Shown here one piece after another: positions 15,745-23,870 of a stretch of 64,000 nucleotides of DNA; position 1 is the first letter of the stretch; each line of letters starts with the position of its first letter. Origin of the DNA: Candidatus Fermentithermobacillaceae bacterium (GTDB lineage Bacteria; Bacillota; Sulfobacillia; Fermentithermobacillales; Fermentithermobacillaceae); assembly GCA_012841375.1 (NCBI GenBank), contig DUUV01000044.1, positions 1-64,000 on the forward strand, written 5' to 3'. Made by a program: the position numbers and the translations under genes. Under the pieces are notes generated by a model. The model ran no database searches. It was not told where the DNA came from and saw only the letters and a list, made by a program, of their open reading frames with translations.

Positions 15745-17115
15745 ATGTTCGTAGCCCTGGGACTCAAGAACGCCTGGCGTAACCGTGGCAAGACGGCTTT
15801 GGGCATCGTTAGCATGGCGGTTGCCGCAGTAATCTTTATGTCCAGCTCCACGTTAAGTAAAGGGTACCCTGCAAGGGCCTATTGGGAGGCCAGGCAGCTC
15901 ATCGGCGCGGAGATCCTCATGCTTCCCGAGAAAATCGCCCTCTCCACAGACACGCTGTCTACCGGAGGATATACCTGGGAGTTTCTAAAGAGGAGCTACG
16001 ACAGACCAAACCCGGTGATGGGTTTCGACCCTACCCCGTACCGGTACGGGGCGATGCGTGGCGTGGCCCCGGACGGCGGCGACAAACACCTCCTGTCCAT
16101 GATCGACCGTGTCGTTAAGGAGCTCGGCCAAGACCCCAATGTCTCCCGCGTGACGGTGAGGGAGTCTCTGCCCTTTCTGGTCCTGCTCCAACTTAAGAGC
16201 GACGAACCCGCCTTCTATGGTTACGGCTTTATCGAGCCCCGGGACATTACTGCCGACCTGGAACAATATGGCCTGGGTGATACGGTCCGGGGTCGCTACT
16301 TGGCCGAAGGTGATCTCCTGAAGGGCGTGGTTTGTAGTGGGTGGCCGTTCCTCCAGCTCACAGGAAGGGTCAGCCTCGAGTTCCCAAGGATGTCGGAAAG
16401 CGGCTACGATTACGAGAACGCCCTGACGGAGCAGATCGAAATCGTGGGCGAAATGAGTTTTCGAACCTCCAACCCGGCTCTGCCGGCATACTCCAACCCT
16501 GTAGTGTTTGTGACGCCCCAGACTCTTGAGAAGATAAAGGAAGCTACGGGGATTCCCGACTCGGAAACTGTCTGGGGGATCGGAGTCTCAGTCAAGAACA
16601 TGGCTGAGTTGGAGAGCTATGTTGCTCTCTTAAGGCGTCAGTACCCCGATTTCACCGTGTATGCGGTTCCCCAGCTTGCCGCGGCGGCGTCCAACAGAGA
16701 CTCTGTCGGAGTGGGCGTTCCAATGGATATGAGGCGAGTGACCGAGGTGCTTTCATTCATGATCGCCGCGCTTCTGGCAGCGACAAACCTATCCATTCTC
16801 ATGCTCTCCAGGAAGAACGAGATCGGGATACTGAGAGCCTTGGGAGCCACCCAGTGGAACATCATATCCATGGTTTTGGCTGAGTCTTTGTGGATAGCTT
16901 TCCTCGGATCGCTGATCGGCGGTCTCACCACACAGCCCGCAGTCGCATACCAGTTGCTGTCCAACAAGATCGCCTCGCGGACTGTCGTTTTGACTATGGC
17001 AGCAAACCTGGGGAAACTCATGGGCTTCTCTCTCGGCGCAGCCGTGCTGTTTGGTTTCCTTCCGGTGGCTAAAGCGCTCAGAGTTACACCGGCTCAAGTC
17101 ATGAGGGGCGAGTAG
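15745..17115 (+). CDS. ABC transporter permease, MacB/FtsX type (first of a pair)
   Basis: A 456-residue membrane protein with the MacB/FtsX plan. A cytosolic amphipathic start (GLKNAWRNRGKTALGIVSM) leads into TM1 at about 18-38. A long extracytoplasmic domain follows (about 40-330), then three C-terminal TM segments beginning VTEVLSFMIAALLAATNLSIL. The coupling motif SRKNEIGILRALGATQWNI contacts the ATPase in this family. The GGGGAGG upstream and ATG 15745 support the start. A second permease begins 15 bp downstream. No ATP-binding subunit is adjacent. A LolD-like ATPase is encoded 10 kb away (27747). Confidence 0.85.
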   Translation: MFVALGLKNAWRNRGKTALGIVSMAVAAVIFMSSSTLSKGYPARAYWEARQLIGAEILMLPEKIALSTDTLSTGGYTWEFLKRSYDRPNPVMGFDPTPYRYGAMRGVAPDGGDKHLLSMIDRVVKELGQDPNVSRVTVRESLPFLVLLQLKSDEPAFYGYGFIEPRDITADLEQYGLGDTVRGRYLAEGDLLKGVVCSGWPFLQLTGRVSLEFPRMSESGYDYENALTEQIEIVGEMSFRTSNPALPAYSNPVVFVTPQTLEKIKEATGIPDSETVWGIGVSVKNMAELESYVALLRRQYPDFTVYAVPQLAAAASNRDSVGVGVPMDMRRVTEVLSFMIAALLAATNLSILMLSRKNEIGILRALGATQWNIISMVLAESLWIAFLGSLIGGLTTQPAVAYQLLSNKIASRTVVLTMAANLGKLMGFSLGAAVLFGFLPVAKALRVTPAQVMRGE

Positions 17116-17130
17116 AGGTGCTGATAACCT

Positions 17131-18441
17131 ATGAGGGATAGCATTTACCTAGCGCAAAGTGGGTTCAGACAGAGACTCGGGACGTATCTGGTGATGGCCC
17201 TGCTTGTCGCATTTACTGTAGCAGGATATCTTGTCGTGGATTCCTACTGGAAAGACGCTGCGGAGATATCGACGGAGGGGGCGGAGCCGCTAAATTTCCC
17301 GTACATCAAGTCTCACGTTGTGCACGCGTACCTGTCGACGCCCCCGATCAGCAGAGACCCTGACGTACCTTCTCCGGCCAGAAAGTACATACCGCTTTTC
17401 AATGACACTGAGCTGGATAGGATACGAAACCTGGATAACGTAGAGTCACTGACGGTTGCTCTCTCAGAGGACAGCTTCTCGCGGTTCGGAAACCTGGAGT
17501 ACCTGTCCATAGAAGACGAAAACCCGCTTTGGGAAGACCTCGGTCTTCGCGAGGGGAGACTCCCCGAGAACTCTCAGGAGATACTGATCCCTGAAACCGT
17601 ACCCAATGCTTCGTCCTACATCGGACAGACGGTGTCCGTAAAGGTCACCCGGGCAACCGTGCCGCAGACGTTCTGGAAGGACCCGGTCCTGAAGGACGAC
17701 CCCGACCCGAACCCGGCCAAGAGCCTCAGAGTAGTCGGCGTCTATCGTCCGTCAAGCAGTATGTTGTCGGGCCTTGTAGGCTGGCTTGAGGTTAGAAGAG
17801 TGGAGGACTACCCGGAACTCGACCCAAAAACGGTACCTATGAGCTGGCCCGTCCCCAACACCATCTTTCTGAAACTGGATGACCCGTCAAGAGCCGGCTC
17901 CGTCTCTTTTGCCTGGCGCATCTTGTATCCCGAGATGCCGGAAGCGCCCTTTCCGATGATCCCGCCTTCGAAAGTAGAGTGGTTGCCTGACTTGCCTGAG
18001 AGGCTTATGAGCGAAGCTACAAGGCAAGTCGCCCAACCGGTGTTCACCAATACCTTGAATGCCTTTTCGCTGGGAACTATCGGGATATTCGCCGGTATGT
18101 TCATGTCGTTCCTAGACAGGCGTAAAGAACTCGGCATCATGAAGACAGTGGGAATCGACAGCGCTCACACTGCAGTGACCGTGAGCATGGAAGTTGTTTT
18201 CTCCGGCGTCTTGGGCACCTTGGGTGGCGTCTTGGCTGCGCACATGGTGACGAGATACTACGTGACGGGCATTTCAGGAAATCCGATCCTAATCCCTTGG
18301 ACGACTCTCGTTTCCGGAGTCTCCATCGCCGGCATCATCTTGTTGGCCGCCACATACATCCCCAACGCCATGGCACGTCAGGGAACAGTCATGGAACTCC
18401 TATACGGGCGGCCGATACCTTTGGTTAGGAAGAAAAACTGA
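17131..18441 (+). CDS. ABC transporter permease, MacB/FtsX type (second of a pair)
   Basis: A 436-residue partner of the previous permease. TM1 is at about 15-33 (TYLVMALLVAFTVAGYLVV), followed by a large periplasm-equivalent domain to about residue 300. Three C-terminal TMs surround the coupling segment FLDRRKELGIMKTVGID. GAGGTG lies 9 nt before ATG 17131. Two non-identical FtsX-like permeases in tandem suggest a heterodimeric exporter or mechanotransmission complex, as in LolC/LolE or BceB-like systems. The substrate is unknown. The gene ends convergent with meaB, 24 bp apart. Confidence 0.83.
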   Translation: MRDSIYLAQSGFRQRLGTYLVMALLVAFTVAGYLVVDSYWKDAAEISTEGAEPLNFPYIKSHVVHAYLSTPPISRDPDVPSPARKYIPLFNDTELDRIRNLDNVESLTVALSEDSFSRFGNLEYLSIEDENPLWEDLGLREGRLPENSQEILIPETVPNASSYIGQTVSVKVTRATVPQTFWKDPVLKDDPDPNPAKSLRVVGVYRPSSSMLSGLVGWLEVRRVEDYPELDPKTVPMSWPVPNTIFLKLDDPSRAGSVSFAWRILYPEMPEAPFPMIPPSKVEWLPDLPERLMSEATRQVAQPVFTNTLNAFSLGTIGIFAGMFMSFLDRRKELGIMKTVGIDSAHTAVTVSMEVVFSGVLGTLGGVLAAHMVTRYYVTGISGNPILIPWTTLVSGVSIAGIILLAATYIPNAMARQGTVMELLYGRPIPLVRKKN

Positions 18442-18465
18442 GCCGGCTGCCGGCACTTAAGCGGT

Positions 18466-19431
18466 CTACTCCCGGTATCTCCGGAGCAGCCTCTCGGCCA
18501 TCTCCATGGGGCCCGACTTGCCCTCAACCAGGTCATCCAAGGCTGCATCGAGGCTCCCGTCCCGGGAGGCCGATTCCATCACCTTGCCGACCGTGAGCAG
18601 GTGCAAGTACTCCTCCAGGACAGCGGTAGAGCTGCCCCGGTTCCTTTCCCTGAGAAGCCCGGATGACACGAGGTATGTCTGGTGGCGGAGGACCTCTCCA
18701 ACCAGTCCCTCAAGCCCTTTGCCGGCCACGGCGACCGAGGAAACCACCGGGGGCGTCCACCCGCCAGGCTCTCTCATAGCCAGCATCATCTCGATGTCGC
18801 GCCGTGTCCGTTCAGCGCCGGGTAGGTCGGCCTTGTTGACGCAGAAAACATCGCCTATCTCCAGAATGCCGGCCTTGATAGCCTGCATGTCGTCTCCAAG
18901 CCCGGGAGCCAGGGCGACGACAACGGTATGGGCGTATCTCATGATGTCTACCTCTGATTGGCCTGCCCCGACGGTTTCAATAACGATGTGGTCGAAACCG
19001 AAGGCATCCAAGAGGGCTACAACATCACCTGTATGCCGTGACAACCCGCCCAGGTGGCCTCGGGTAGCCAGGCTGCGGAAGAAGACACCCTGGTCCAGCG
19101 AGTGACCCTGCCGCATGCGGACCCGGTCGCCCAGGATGGCTCCGCCTGTGAACGGCGAAGACGGGTCAACCGCGATAACGCCGACCGTATGCCCGGCCTT
19201 GCGCAGTTCCGAAACGATACCGTCCACAAGGGTGGACTTCCCGACACCCGGCGAGCCGGTCACCCCGGTCAGCATTGCGCCTTTTCGCGCCTTGTACGCG
19301 TGGGAGAGCAGTTCGGCCGCCCCCGGGGCGCCATTCTCCACATAAGAAATAGCCCTGGAAAGGTGGGGCCGGCTTCCTCGAATCAAACCTTCAAAAAGCT
19401 CATAAGCTGCATCGGTCTTAAGATTGGTCAC
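18466..19431 (-). CDS. meaB: Methylmalonyl-CoA mutase-associated GTPase MeaB
   Basis: A 321-residue G3E-family GTPase that guards and reloads adenosylcobalamin on methylmalonyl-CoA mutase. Walker A GVTGSPGVGKSTLVDGI is at about 57-73. The Mg/switch motifs are AVDPSSPFTGGAILGDRVRM and ETVGAGQSEVDI. The base-recognition motif is NKADLPGAERTR. GTG 19431 is the probable start, though its ribosome site is weak. It is the last gene of the minus-strand methylmalonyl-CoA cluster, separated from the B12-binding subunit by a 109-bp gap with a hairpin (GGCTTCGAGC/GCTCGAAGCC). Confidence 0.93.
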   Translation of the reverse strand: MTNLKTDAAYELFEGLIRGSRPHLSRAISYVENGAPGAAELLSHAYKARKGAMLTGVTGSPGVGKSTLVDGIVSELRKAGHTVGVIAVDPSSPFTGGAILGDRVRMRQGHSLDQGVFFRSLATRGHLGGLSRHTGDVVALLDAFGFDHIVIETVGAGQSEVDIMRYAHTVVVALAPGLGDDMQAIKAGILEIGDVFCVNKADLPGAERTRRDIEMMLAMREPGGWTPPVVSSVAVAGKGLEGLVGEVLRHQTYLVSSGLLRERNRGSSTAVLEEYLHLLTVGKVMESASRDGSLDAALDDLVEGKSGPMEMAERLLRRYRE

Positions 19432-19540
19432 GATAGAGACACCGCCCTGTGGTCCCCGGAAGTAAAGGCTTCGAGCCCACCCCGGGAGGGGCCGCTCGAA
19501 GCCCGCCGTAACGATTGCCCGGGAGTACTTATGCCAACTG

Positions 19541-19954
19541 TCAGGCTACCGGTCTCTTCAAGTGAGACCTGGTGAAGTCCACGATCACCTGGGTGCTGGT
19601 TCCGGGGCCGAACACCTCGTCGACTCCCGCGGCCTTAAGGGCCGGGATGTCCTCTTCCGGGATAATGCCGCCCGCAAGCACCAGCACATCCAGTTGAGCG
19701 GTGCCCTTCTCCTTCCTGAAACAATCTACGAACCTGGGGATCAAGGTTCCGTGGGCGCCCGAAAGGATGGACAGGGCGACGACGTCGACGTCCTCCTCCA
19801 CAGCCATCCTGGCCAACTCTTCGGGGGTCCGGTGCAACCCGGTATAGATGACTTCCATGCCTGCATCGCGATAGGCCCTCGCGATGACCTTAGCACCCCT
19901 ATCATGTCCGTCAAGGCCGGGCTTGCCGACCAGGACCCGGATTTTGCCACTCAT
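19541..19954 (-). CDS. mcmA2: Methylmalonyl-CoA mutase, cobalamin-binding subunit
   Basis: A 137-residue B12-binding domain protein equal to the C-terminal domain of methylmalonyl-CoA mutase. GGAGGGG precedes ATG 19954, so the track's 21-residue extension is discarded. The cobalamin motif DGHDRG (within [15 protein letters not shown]), then LSILSGAH and the [14 protein letters not shown] nucleotide-loop region are intact. The large catalytic subunit is not encoded nearby and must lie elsewhere. The neighbours meaB downstream and a biotin carrier/carboxyltransferase upstream place it in the succinyl-CoA/propionyl-CoA interconversion route. Confidence 0.93.
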   Translation of the reverse strand: MSGKIRVLVGKPGLDGHDRGAKVIARAYRDAGMEVIYTGLHRTPEELARMAVEEDVDVVALSILSGAHGTLIPRFVDCFRKEKGTAQLDVLVLAGGIIPEEDIPALKAAGVDEVFGPGTSTQVIVDFTRSHLKRPVA

Positions 19955-20032
19955 GAAATCCCCTCCATATACCCAGTAGCCAACGCCGCCAACAACCCGG
20001 CTCCGCGATGCACTCAAGTGCCCACAGAAGCG

Positions 20033-20473
20033 TCAGCGGCTCAGCGTCACCAAGACATCACCGGTCTGTACGGAAGCCCCCTGGCTAACCGCCACGCCGG
20101 TCACGGTCGCATCAAAGGGAGCTAGGATCTCGTTCTGCATCTTCATGGCTTCAAGGATAAGGAGTACTTGCCCCTTCTTCACCTGGTTGCCTGAAGCCAC
20201 TTTGATGGCGCTTATGACTCCCGGGATAGGCGCGCGGACAGCTTCGCCGTCTCCCTGGGCGCCCGCACCGGCCGAAGGCACGGCGGGCGGAGCGGTTGCC
20301 GGCTTGGGGGCTGCCGGAGGTGGCTGAGGAGCCTTTGGAGCCGGCGCCACAACCTGTACCGGCTGGGCGGGCGGAGGCTGAACCACAGGTCTGGCAGCCC
20401 TTACTTCCCGGCCTACTTCCTCGACTTCGACTTCAAAAATCTCATCGTTTACCTTGACCTTGAACCGACGCAA
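20033..20473 (-). CDS. Biotin carboxyl carrier protein of a decarboxylase/carboxylase
   Basis: A 146-residue biotinyl carrier. AGGAGG lies 9 nt before a TTG at 20473 (MRRFKVKVNDEIFEVEVEEV), so the ORF-track extension through residues 1-33 is rejected. A Pro/Ala-rich flexible linker (PPPAQPVQVVAPAPKAPQPP) leads to the biotinyl domain with acceptor lysine in EAMKMQNEI at about 111. This is the MmdC-type gamma subunit layout of methylmalonyl-CoA or oxaloacetate decarboxylases, also shared with propionyl-CoA carboxyltransferases. It lies between the 76-residue small subunit and the B12 subunit. Confidence 0.9.
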   Translation of the reverse strand: MRRFKVKVNDEIFEVEVEEVGREVRAARPVVQPPPAQPVQVVAPAPKAPQPPPAAPKPATAPPAVPSAGAGAQGDGEAVRAPIPGVISAIKVASGNQVKKGQVLLILEAMKMQNEILAPFDATVTGVAVSQGASVQTGDVLVTLSR

Positions 20474-20534
20474 CGGCTTTCTCCTCCTTATGGAGCGCGA
20501 GATCATATAGAACCCGAATCCAGATGGTGCGGAG

Positions 20535-20765
20535 TCACCTCCGGGTGTCTCCAAAGAACATACGTCTGCCACCGAGTCCCTCTCTGCGATATTCCTTTGA
20601 ACCTCCGTAGGACTTGCGGGACAGTCTCCCCCATGGGCCCGCCCCTTCTATCGAACGCAAGAACATGGTGGGACGGAACACCGCTGTAACTACCCCTTCT
20701 TCCGACAGGTAAGCCGAAATGGCGGCTGCTATCGCCGCTTTCTTGACTTCATCCAACTCGGCCAC
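20535..20765 (-). CDS. Small protein of the methylmalonyl-CoA decarboxylase cluster
   Basis: A 76-residue protein from GTG 20765, 8 nt after AGGAGG. The N-terminal helix AELDEVKKAAIAAAISAYLSEEG resembles the short accessory subunits found between the carboxyltransferase and biotin carrier genes of Na+-pumping decarboxylase clusters (delta/epsilon-like). The remainder is basic and rich in Arg and Gly. There is no membrane segment, so it is not a classical OadG/MmdD gamma-type anchor. The function is inferred from position only. Confidence 0.6.
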   Translation of the reverse strand: MAELDEVKKAAIAAAISAYLSEEGVVTAVFRPTMFLRSIEGAGPWGRLSRKSYGGSKEYRREGLGGRRMFFGDTRR

Positions 20766-20795
20766 GTCGTTCTCCTCCTGGGCGCGCCGATTAGT

Positions 20796-22361
20796 CTACA
20801 CGGGCATGTTGCCATGCTTCTTCGGCAGATACTCGGCTTTCTTTGTAATCATGAGCTCCAGGGCCGAGATGACCTTCGGACGAAGTTCCTGAGGCTCAAT
20901 AACGTCGTCTATATATCCCCTGCTCGCGGCTACATACGGGTTGGCAAATACGTCACGGAACTCCTTAATCTTCTCTTGCCGCTTGGCTTCGGGGTCCTCT
21001 GCCTTGGCGATCTCATCCCGGAAGACGACGTTGGCCGCGCCCTCGGGCCCCATGACCGCGATCTCCGCGGTCGGGAAGGCGAAAACCATATCCGCACCTA
21101 GGTGCCGGGAGCACATGGCAATGTAGGCTCCACCGTAGGCCTTGCGAGTTATGACGGTGATCTTGGGGACGGTTGCTTCGGCGTAAGCGTAGAGCACTTT
21201 TGCCCCGTGACGGATTATCCCGCCGTACTCCTGGTCAACACCCGGGAGGTAACCGGGTACGTCGACCAAAGTCAAGAGCGGGATGTTGAACGCGTCGCAG
21301 AACCGCACGAACCTCGATGCCTTGTCCGAGGCGTTTATATCCAGGCAGCCGGCTTTCACCAGAGGCTGGGACGCGATTATGCCGACAGACCTGCCGTTCA
21401 TCCGGGCGAACCCTATGATGATGTTGGTCGCCCAGTCTCGCTGGACTTCCATGAACACACCGTCGTCTACCATCGAGTAGATGACGTTGTGCATGTCGTA
21501 GCTCCTGTTCTGTTCCGCGGGCACAACCTCAGTGAGACCAGGGTCTATCCTGGCCGGATCATCGGCCGGTGGGAAGTAAGGCGGGTCTTCCTGGTTGTTG
21601 GACGGCAGGTAGTCCAAGAGGGCCTTGACCATCTCCAGGCAGGAACTCTCGTCGGCCGCCACAAAGTGGGCGTTTCCGCTCACTTGGCTGTGGACGGCCG
21701 CGCCACCCAACTGCTCCATGGTCACATCTTCGCCGGTCACGGCCTTGATGACCTGAGGGCCTGTGATGAACATGTTGGCCGTGCCTTGGACCATGAAAGC
21801 GAAGTCCGTAAGGGCGGGCGAGTACACGGCTCCTCCCGCGCACGGCCCGAGTATCACGGAGATCTGAGGTACAACGCCTGAATACTGGACATTTCTGAAG
21901 AAGACGTCTCCATAGCCTCGAAGAGCGTCTACACCTTCCTGGATGCGGGCACCGCCCGAGTCGTTCAGGAAGACGAAAGGTACGCCGACCTTTGCGGCCA
22001 TGTCCATAGCCTTCACGATCTTTGCCGCGTGCATCTCGCCCAGCGACCCACCGATCACGGTGAAGTCCTGAGACGCCACGCAGACGGCCCTTCCGTTAAC
22101 CAGTCCGTACCCCGTTACGACGCCTTCGCCGGGGGCTTGGACCTTGTCCATGCCAAATTCCTTGGCCCGGTGTGTTACAAACGCATCGATCTCCATGAAT
22201 GTGCCGGGGTCAAAAAAGGCGGCGATGCGCTCGCGAGCGGTCATTTTACCTGCTTTATGCTGCCGCTCGATCCTCTGAGCTCCGCCACCTTGAAGTACAG
22301 TTTCCCGGCGCTTACGTAACTCTCTCAATCTCTCTTCCAGTTGCGACAAAGTCTCCGGCAA
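20796..22361 (-). CDS. mmdA: Acyl-CoA carboxyltransferase, methylmalonyl-CoA decarboxylase alpha / propionyl-CoA carboxylase beta
   Basis: A 521-residue carboxyltransferase with two crotonase-like halves. GGAGG is 8 nt before TTG 22361; the track's GTG falls inside that Shine-Dalgarno sequence. Signature segments include GKMTARERIAAFFDPGTFMEID, QDFTVIGGSLGEMHAAKI, LNDSGGARIQEGVDAL and the second-half oxyanion motif VDVPGYLPGVDQEYGGIIRHGAK with KAYGGAYIAMCSRHLGAD. Together with the biotin carrier and B12 subunit it moves a carboxyl group to or from methylmalonyl-CoA. A Na+-pump beta subunit and a biotin carboxylase are both missing here, so decarboxylase versus carboxylase cannot be settled. 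A Rex-type operator lies about 105-120 bp upstream. Confidence 0.9.
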   Translation of the reverse strand: MPETLSQLEERLRELRKRRETVLQGGGAQRIERQHKAGKMTARERIAAFFDPGTFMEIDAFVTHRAKEFGMDKVQAPGEGVVTGYGLVNGRAVCVASQDFTVIGGSLGEMHAAKIVKAMDMAAKVGVPFVFLNDSGGARIQEGVDALRGYGDVFFRNVQYSGVVPQISVILGPCAGGAVYSPALTDFAFMVQGTANMFITGPQVIKAVTGEDVTMEQLGGAAVHSQVSGNAHFVAADESSCLEMVKALLDYLPSNNQEDPPYFPPADDPARIDPGLTEVVPAEQNRSYDMHNVIYSMVDDGVFMEVQRDWATNIIIGFARMNGRSVGIIASQPLVKAGCLDINASDKASRFVRFCDAFNIPLLTLVDVPGYLPGVDQEYGGIIRHGAKVLYAYAEATVPKITVITRKAYGGAYIAMCSRHLGADMVFAFPTAEIAVMGPEGAANVVFRDEIAKAEDPEAKRQEKIKEFRDVFANPYVAASRGYIDDVIEPQELRPKVISALELMITKKAEYLPKKHGNMPV

Positions 22362-22464
22362 CCGCTTCACCTCCGGGAGGAGTTATGTACCGAAAAGGAC
22401 CCATGGACCAACCAATCAACTGCGCACTATCCCACAAAAGATATCATACCACCGAGCATCGTGC

Positions 22465-22482
22465 TTGTGGAAGATGGCACAA
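22465..22482. promoter_or_regulatory. Candidate Rex operator upstream of mmdA
   Basis: TTGTGGAAGATGGCACAA is an 18-bp imperfect palindrome with perfect TTGTG/CACAA arms and an 8-bp centre. This matches the size and arms of the Rex consensus TTGTGAAnnnnTTCACAA. On the minus strand it lies about 10-30 nt upstream of a possible -10 (TATGAT near 22447), in the leader of the mmdA operon and directly downstream of the rex gene. Confidence 0.6.
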
Positions 22483-22563
22483 ACGGCTATTCTCTCGACA
22501 GATGGAATCCTGTTCCAACGGATGTCATGGATCCGGGTTAGGATCCAATATAGATCCACTCTG

Positions 22564-23214
22564 TCAATGGATCATGCTCCCCTGGAGATAAAAAGCCAGC
22601 TCCTGGAGCTCCAGAGTTACGTCGGTGTAGTGAACCCGCACATGTGGGGGTACCTTGAGCTTCGCCGGCGCGAAGTTCAAAAACCCTTTCAGTCCGGCCG
22701 AGACAGCCCTGTCTACCACTTCTTGGGCGGCGGAAGCAGGCACCGTTATGATACCTATCTTGAGATCCTTGGCCTTACGCACCGCTTCAAGGTCGGAGAG
22801 GGGATGAATCACGAGGCCCTCAACCAACGTGCCCACCTTACGCTTGTCTTCATCGAAGAGCGCCGCAGGTCCGAAACGGTAATTCGGACTGGAGCGTCCC
22901 CGGCTGAGCAGATAGCGGACTATGGCAGTGCCCAGCTCTCCGATCCCGAAGACGGCCACCGGCATATCCCTGTCGGCACCCAAGATTTTTGTAATCTGGT
23001 CCTTCAGCTCCTGAACCGGATAGCCGACTCCCTGCTTTCCGAACTCTCCGAAAAGGGCGAGATCCTTTCGGACTTGAGCTCCGTTCACAGCGGCCATGTC
23101 ACCCAACTGAGCCGAGGATACAAAGTCGGATCCGGCAAAATCCGAGTCCAAGAGCACCCTGAGATAGGTGACTAGACGCTTCACCACAACATCTGGAATC
23201 CTGTTACGAATCAC
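22564..23214 (-). CDS. rex: Redox-sensing transcriptional repressor Rex
   Basis: A 216-residue NADH/NAD+-responsive repressor. AGGGGG is 7 nt before GTG 23214, preferred over the TTG of the track. The N-terminal winged helix (VKRLVTYLRVLLD, then SSAQLGDMAAVNGAQVRKDLALFGEFGKQGVGY) is highly characteristic. A Rossmann domain follows with the nucleotide motif VAVFGIGELGTAIVRY and a C-terminal swapped helix (THRELLAFYL-type, here LQELAFYLQGSMI). It normally derepresses fermentative and electron-transfer genes when NADH rises. The adjacent mmdA cluster with a Rex-like site is a likely local target. Confidence 0.95.
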   Translation of the reverse strand: MIRNRIPDVVVKRLVTYLRVLLDSDFAGSDFVSSAQLGDMAAVNGAQVRKDLALFGEFGKQGVGYPVQELKDQITKILGADRDMPVAVFGIGELGTAIVRYLLSRGRSSPNYRFGPAALFDEDKRKVGTLVEGLVIHPLSDLEAVRKAKDLKIGIITVPASAAQEVVDRAVSAGLKGFLNFAPAKLKVPPHVRVHYTDVTLELQELAFYLQGSMIH

Positions 23215-23264
23215 TGACAAACCCCCTGACTTCTAGTCTATTTTGCCGGGGAAACTGGTGTTTA

Positions 23265-23792
23265 TTACCTACCGCTCCTGTCCATTGATCTTTCGGGGAA
23301 AGCCCTCATTATCCTCCCGCCAGTCAACCCGATGAAGATGCCTGTCGGAATCGCGAAAAACAGTAGGTACGGAAGGTAGAAGAGCACACCGGCAGATCGT
23401 AGGAGGGTCGCAGCAACCAGAAGCTGCGTCAGGTTGTGGGTGAAGGCGCCTAGGACACTCACCCCGACGATCGATATACGCCCTGTGCCCACACGGGAGA
23501 CGGCGTACATCACGAGAGTCGAAGCGAGGGCTCCCGACGTGGAAAGATAGTACCCTATGTTGAGAAACGTTCCGCCGAGGAGACTGCCGATGAGTGTCCT
23601 CAGGAAGCTTATGGTCATCGCCTGCCCCAACCCCATGGTGAGTACCGCATAGAGAGCGACGATGTTCGCGAGCCCCAGCTTCGCCCCGGGAACGGCGATG
23701 GAAGACAACGGGATGAGGGCTTCGACAGCGTGAAGAACGCTGGCCAAAGCCACAAGTATAGAGGTCTTTGTGAGTGTTCTCACCTGGCTCAT
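23265..23792 (-). CDS. Gx transporter family membrane protein (HepT component I-like)
   Basis: A 175-residue integral membrane protein with about five hydrophobic segments, including KTSILVALASVLHAVEALIPL and GAKLGLANIVALYAVLTMGLGQAMTISFLRTL. The G-A-K-L-G-L-A-N motif is typical of the Gx family, annotated as heptaprenyl diphosphate synthase component I in clostridia. These look like ECF-type substrate-binding (S) components, but the substrate is not known. The ATG lies only 6 nt from a TGCTATAAT -10 element, suggesting a leaderless transcript. Confidence 0.8.
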   Translation of the reverse strand: MSQVRTLTKTSILVALASVLHAVEALIPLSSIAVPGAKLGLANIVALYAVLTMGLGQAMTISFLRTLIGSLLGGTFLNIGYYLSTSGALASTLVMYAVSRVGTGRISIVGVSVLGAFTHNLTQLLVAATLLRSAGVLFYLPYLLFFAIPTGIFIGLTGGRIMRAFPERSMDRSGR

Positions 23793-23798
23793 GTCGGA

Positions 23799-23807
23799 AT
23801 TATAGCA
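23799..23807 (-). promoter_or_regulatory. Extended -10 promoter adjacent to the ATG of the Gx transporter
   Basis: TGCTATAAT on the minus strand is a perfect extended -10. Only six bases (TCCGAC) separate it from the ATG at 23792, so the predicted transcription start coincides with the start codon. No Shine-Dalgarno sequence fits in between. Confidence 0.5.
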
Positions 23808-23870
23808 CGTTACCGCAGGAAGGCTGAAAAGGGGAGAAATCGGCCTGAGAGAAGGCTATCCCCCTGAGGC

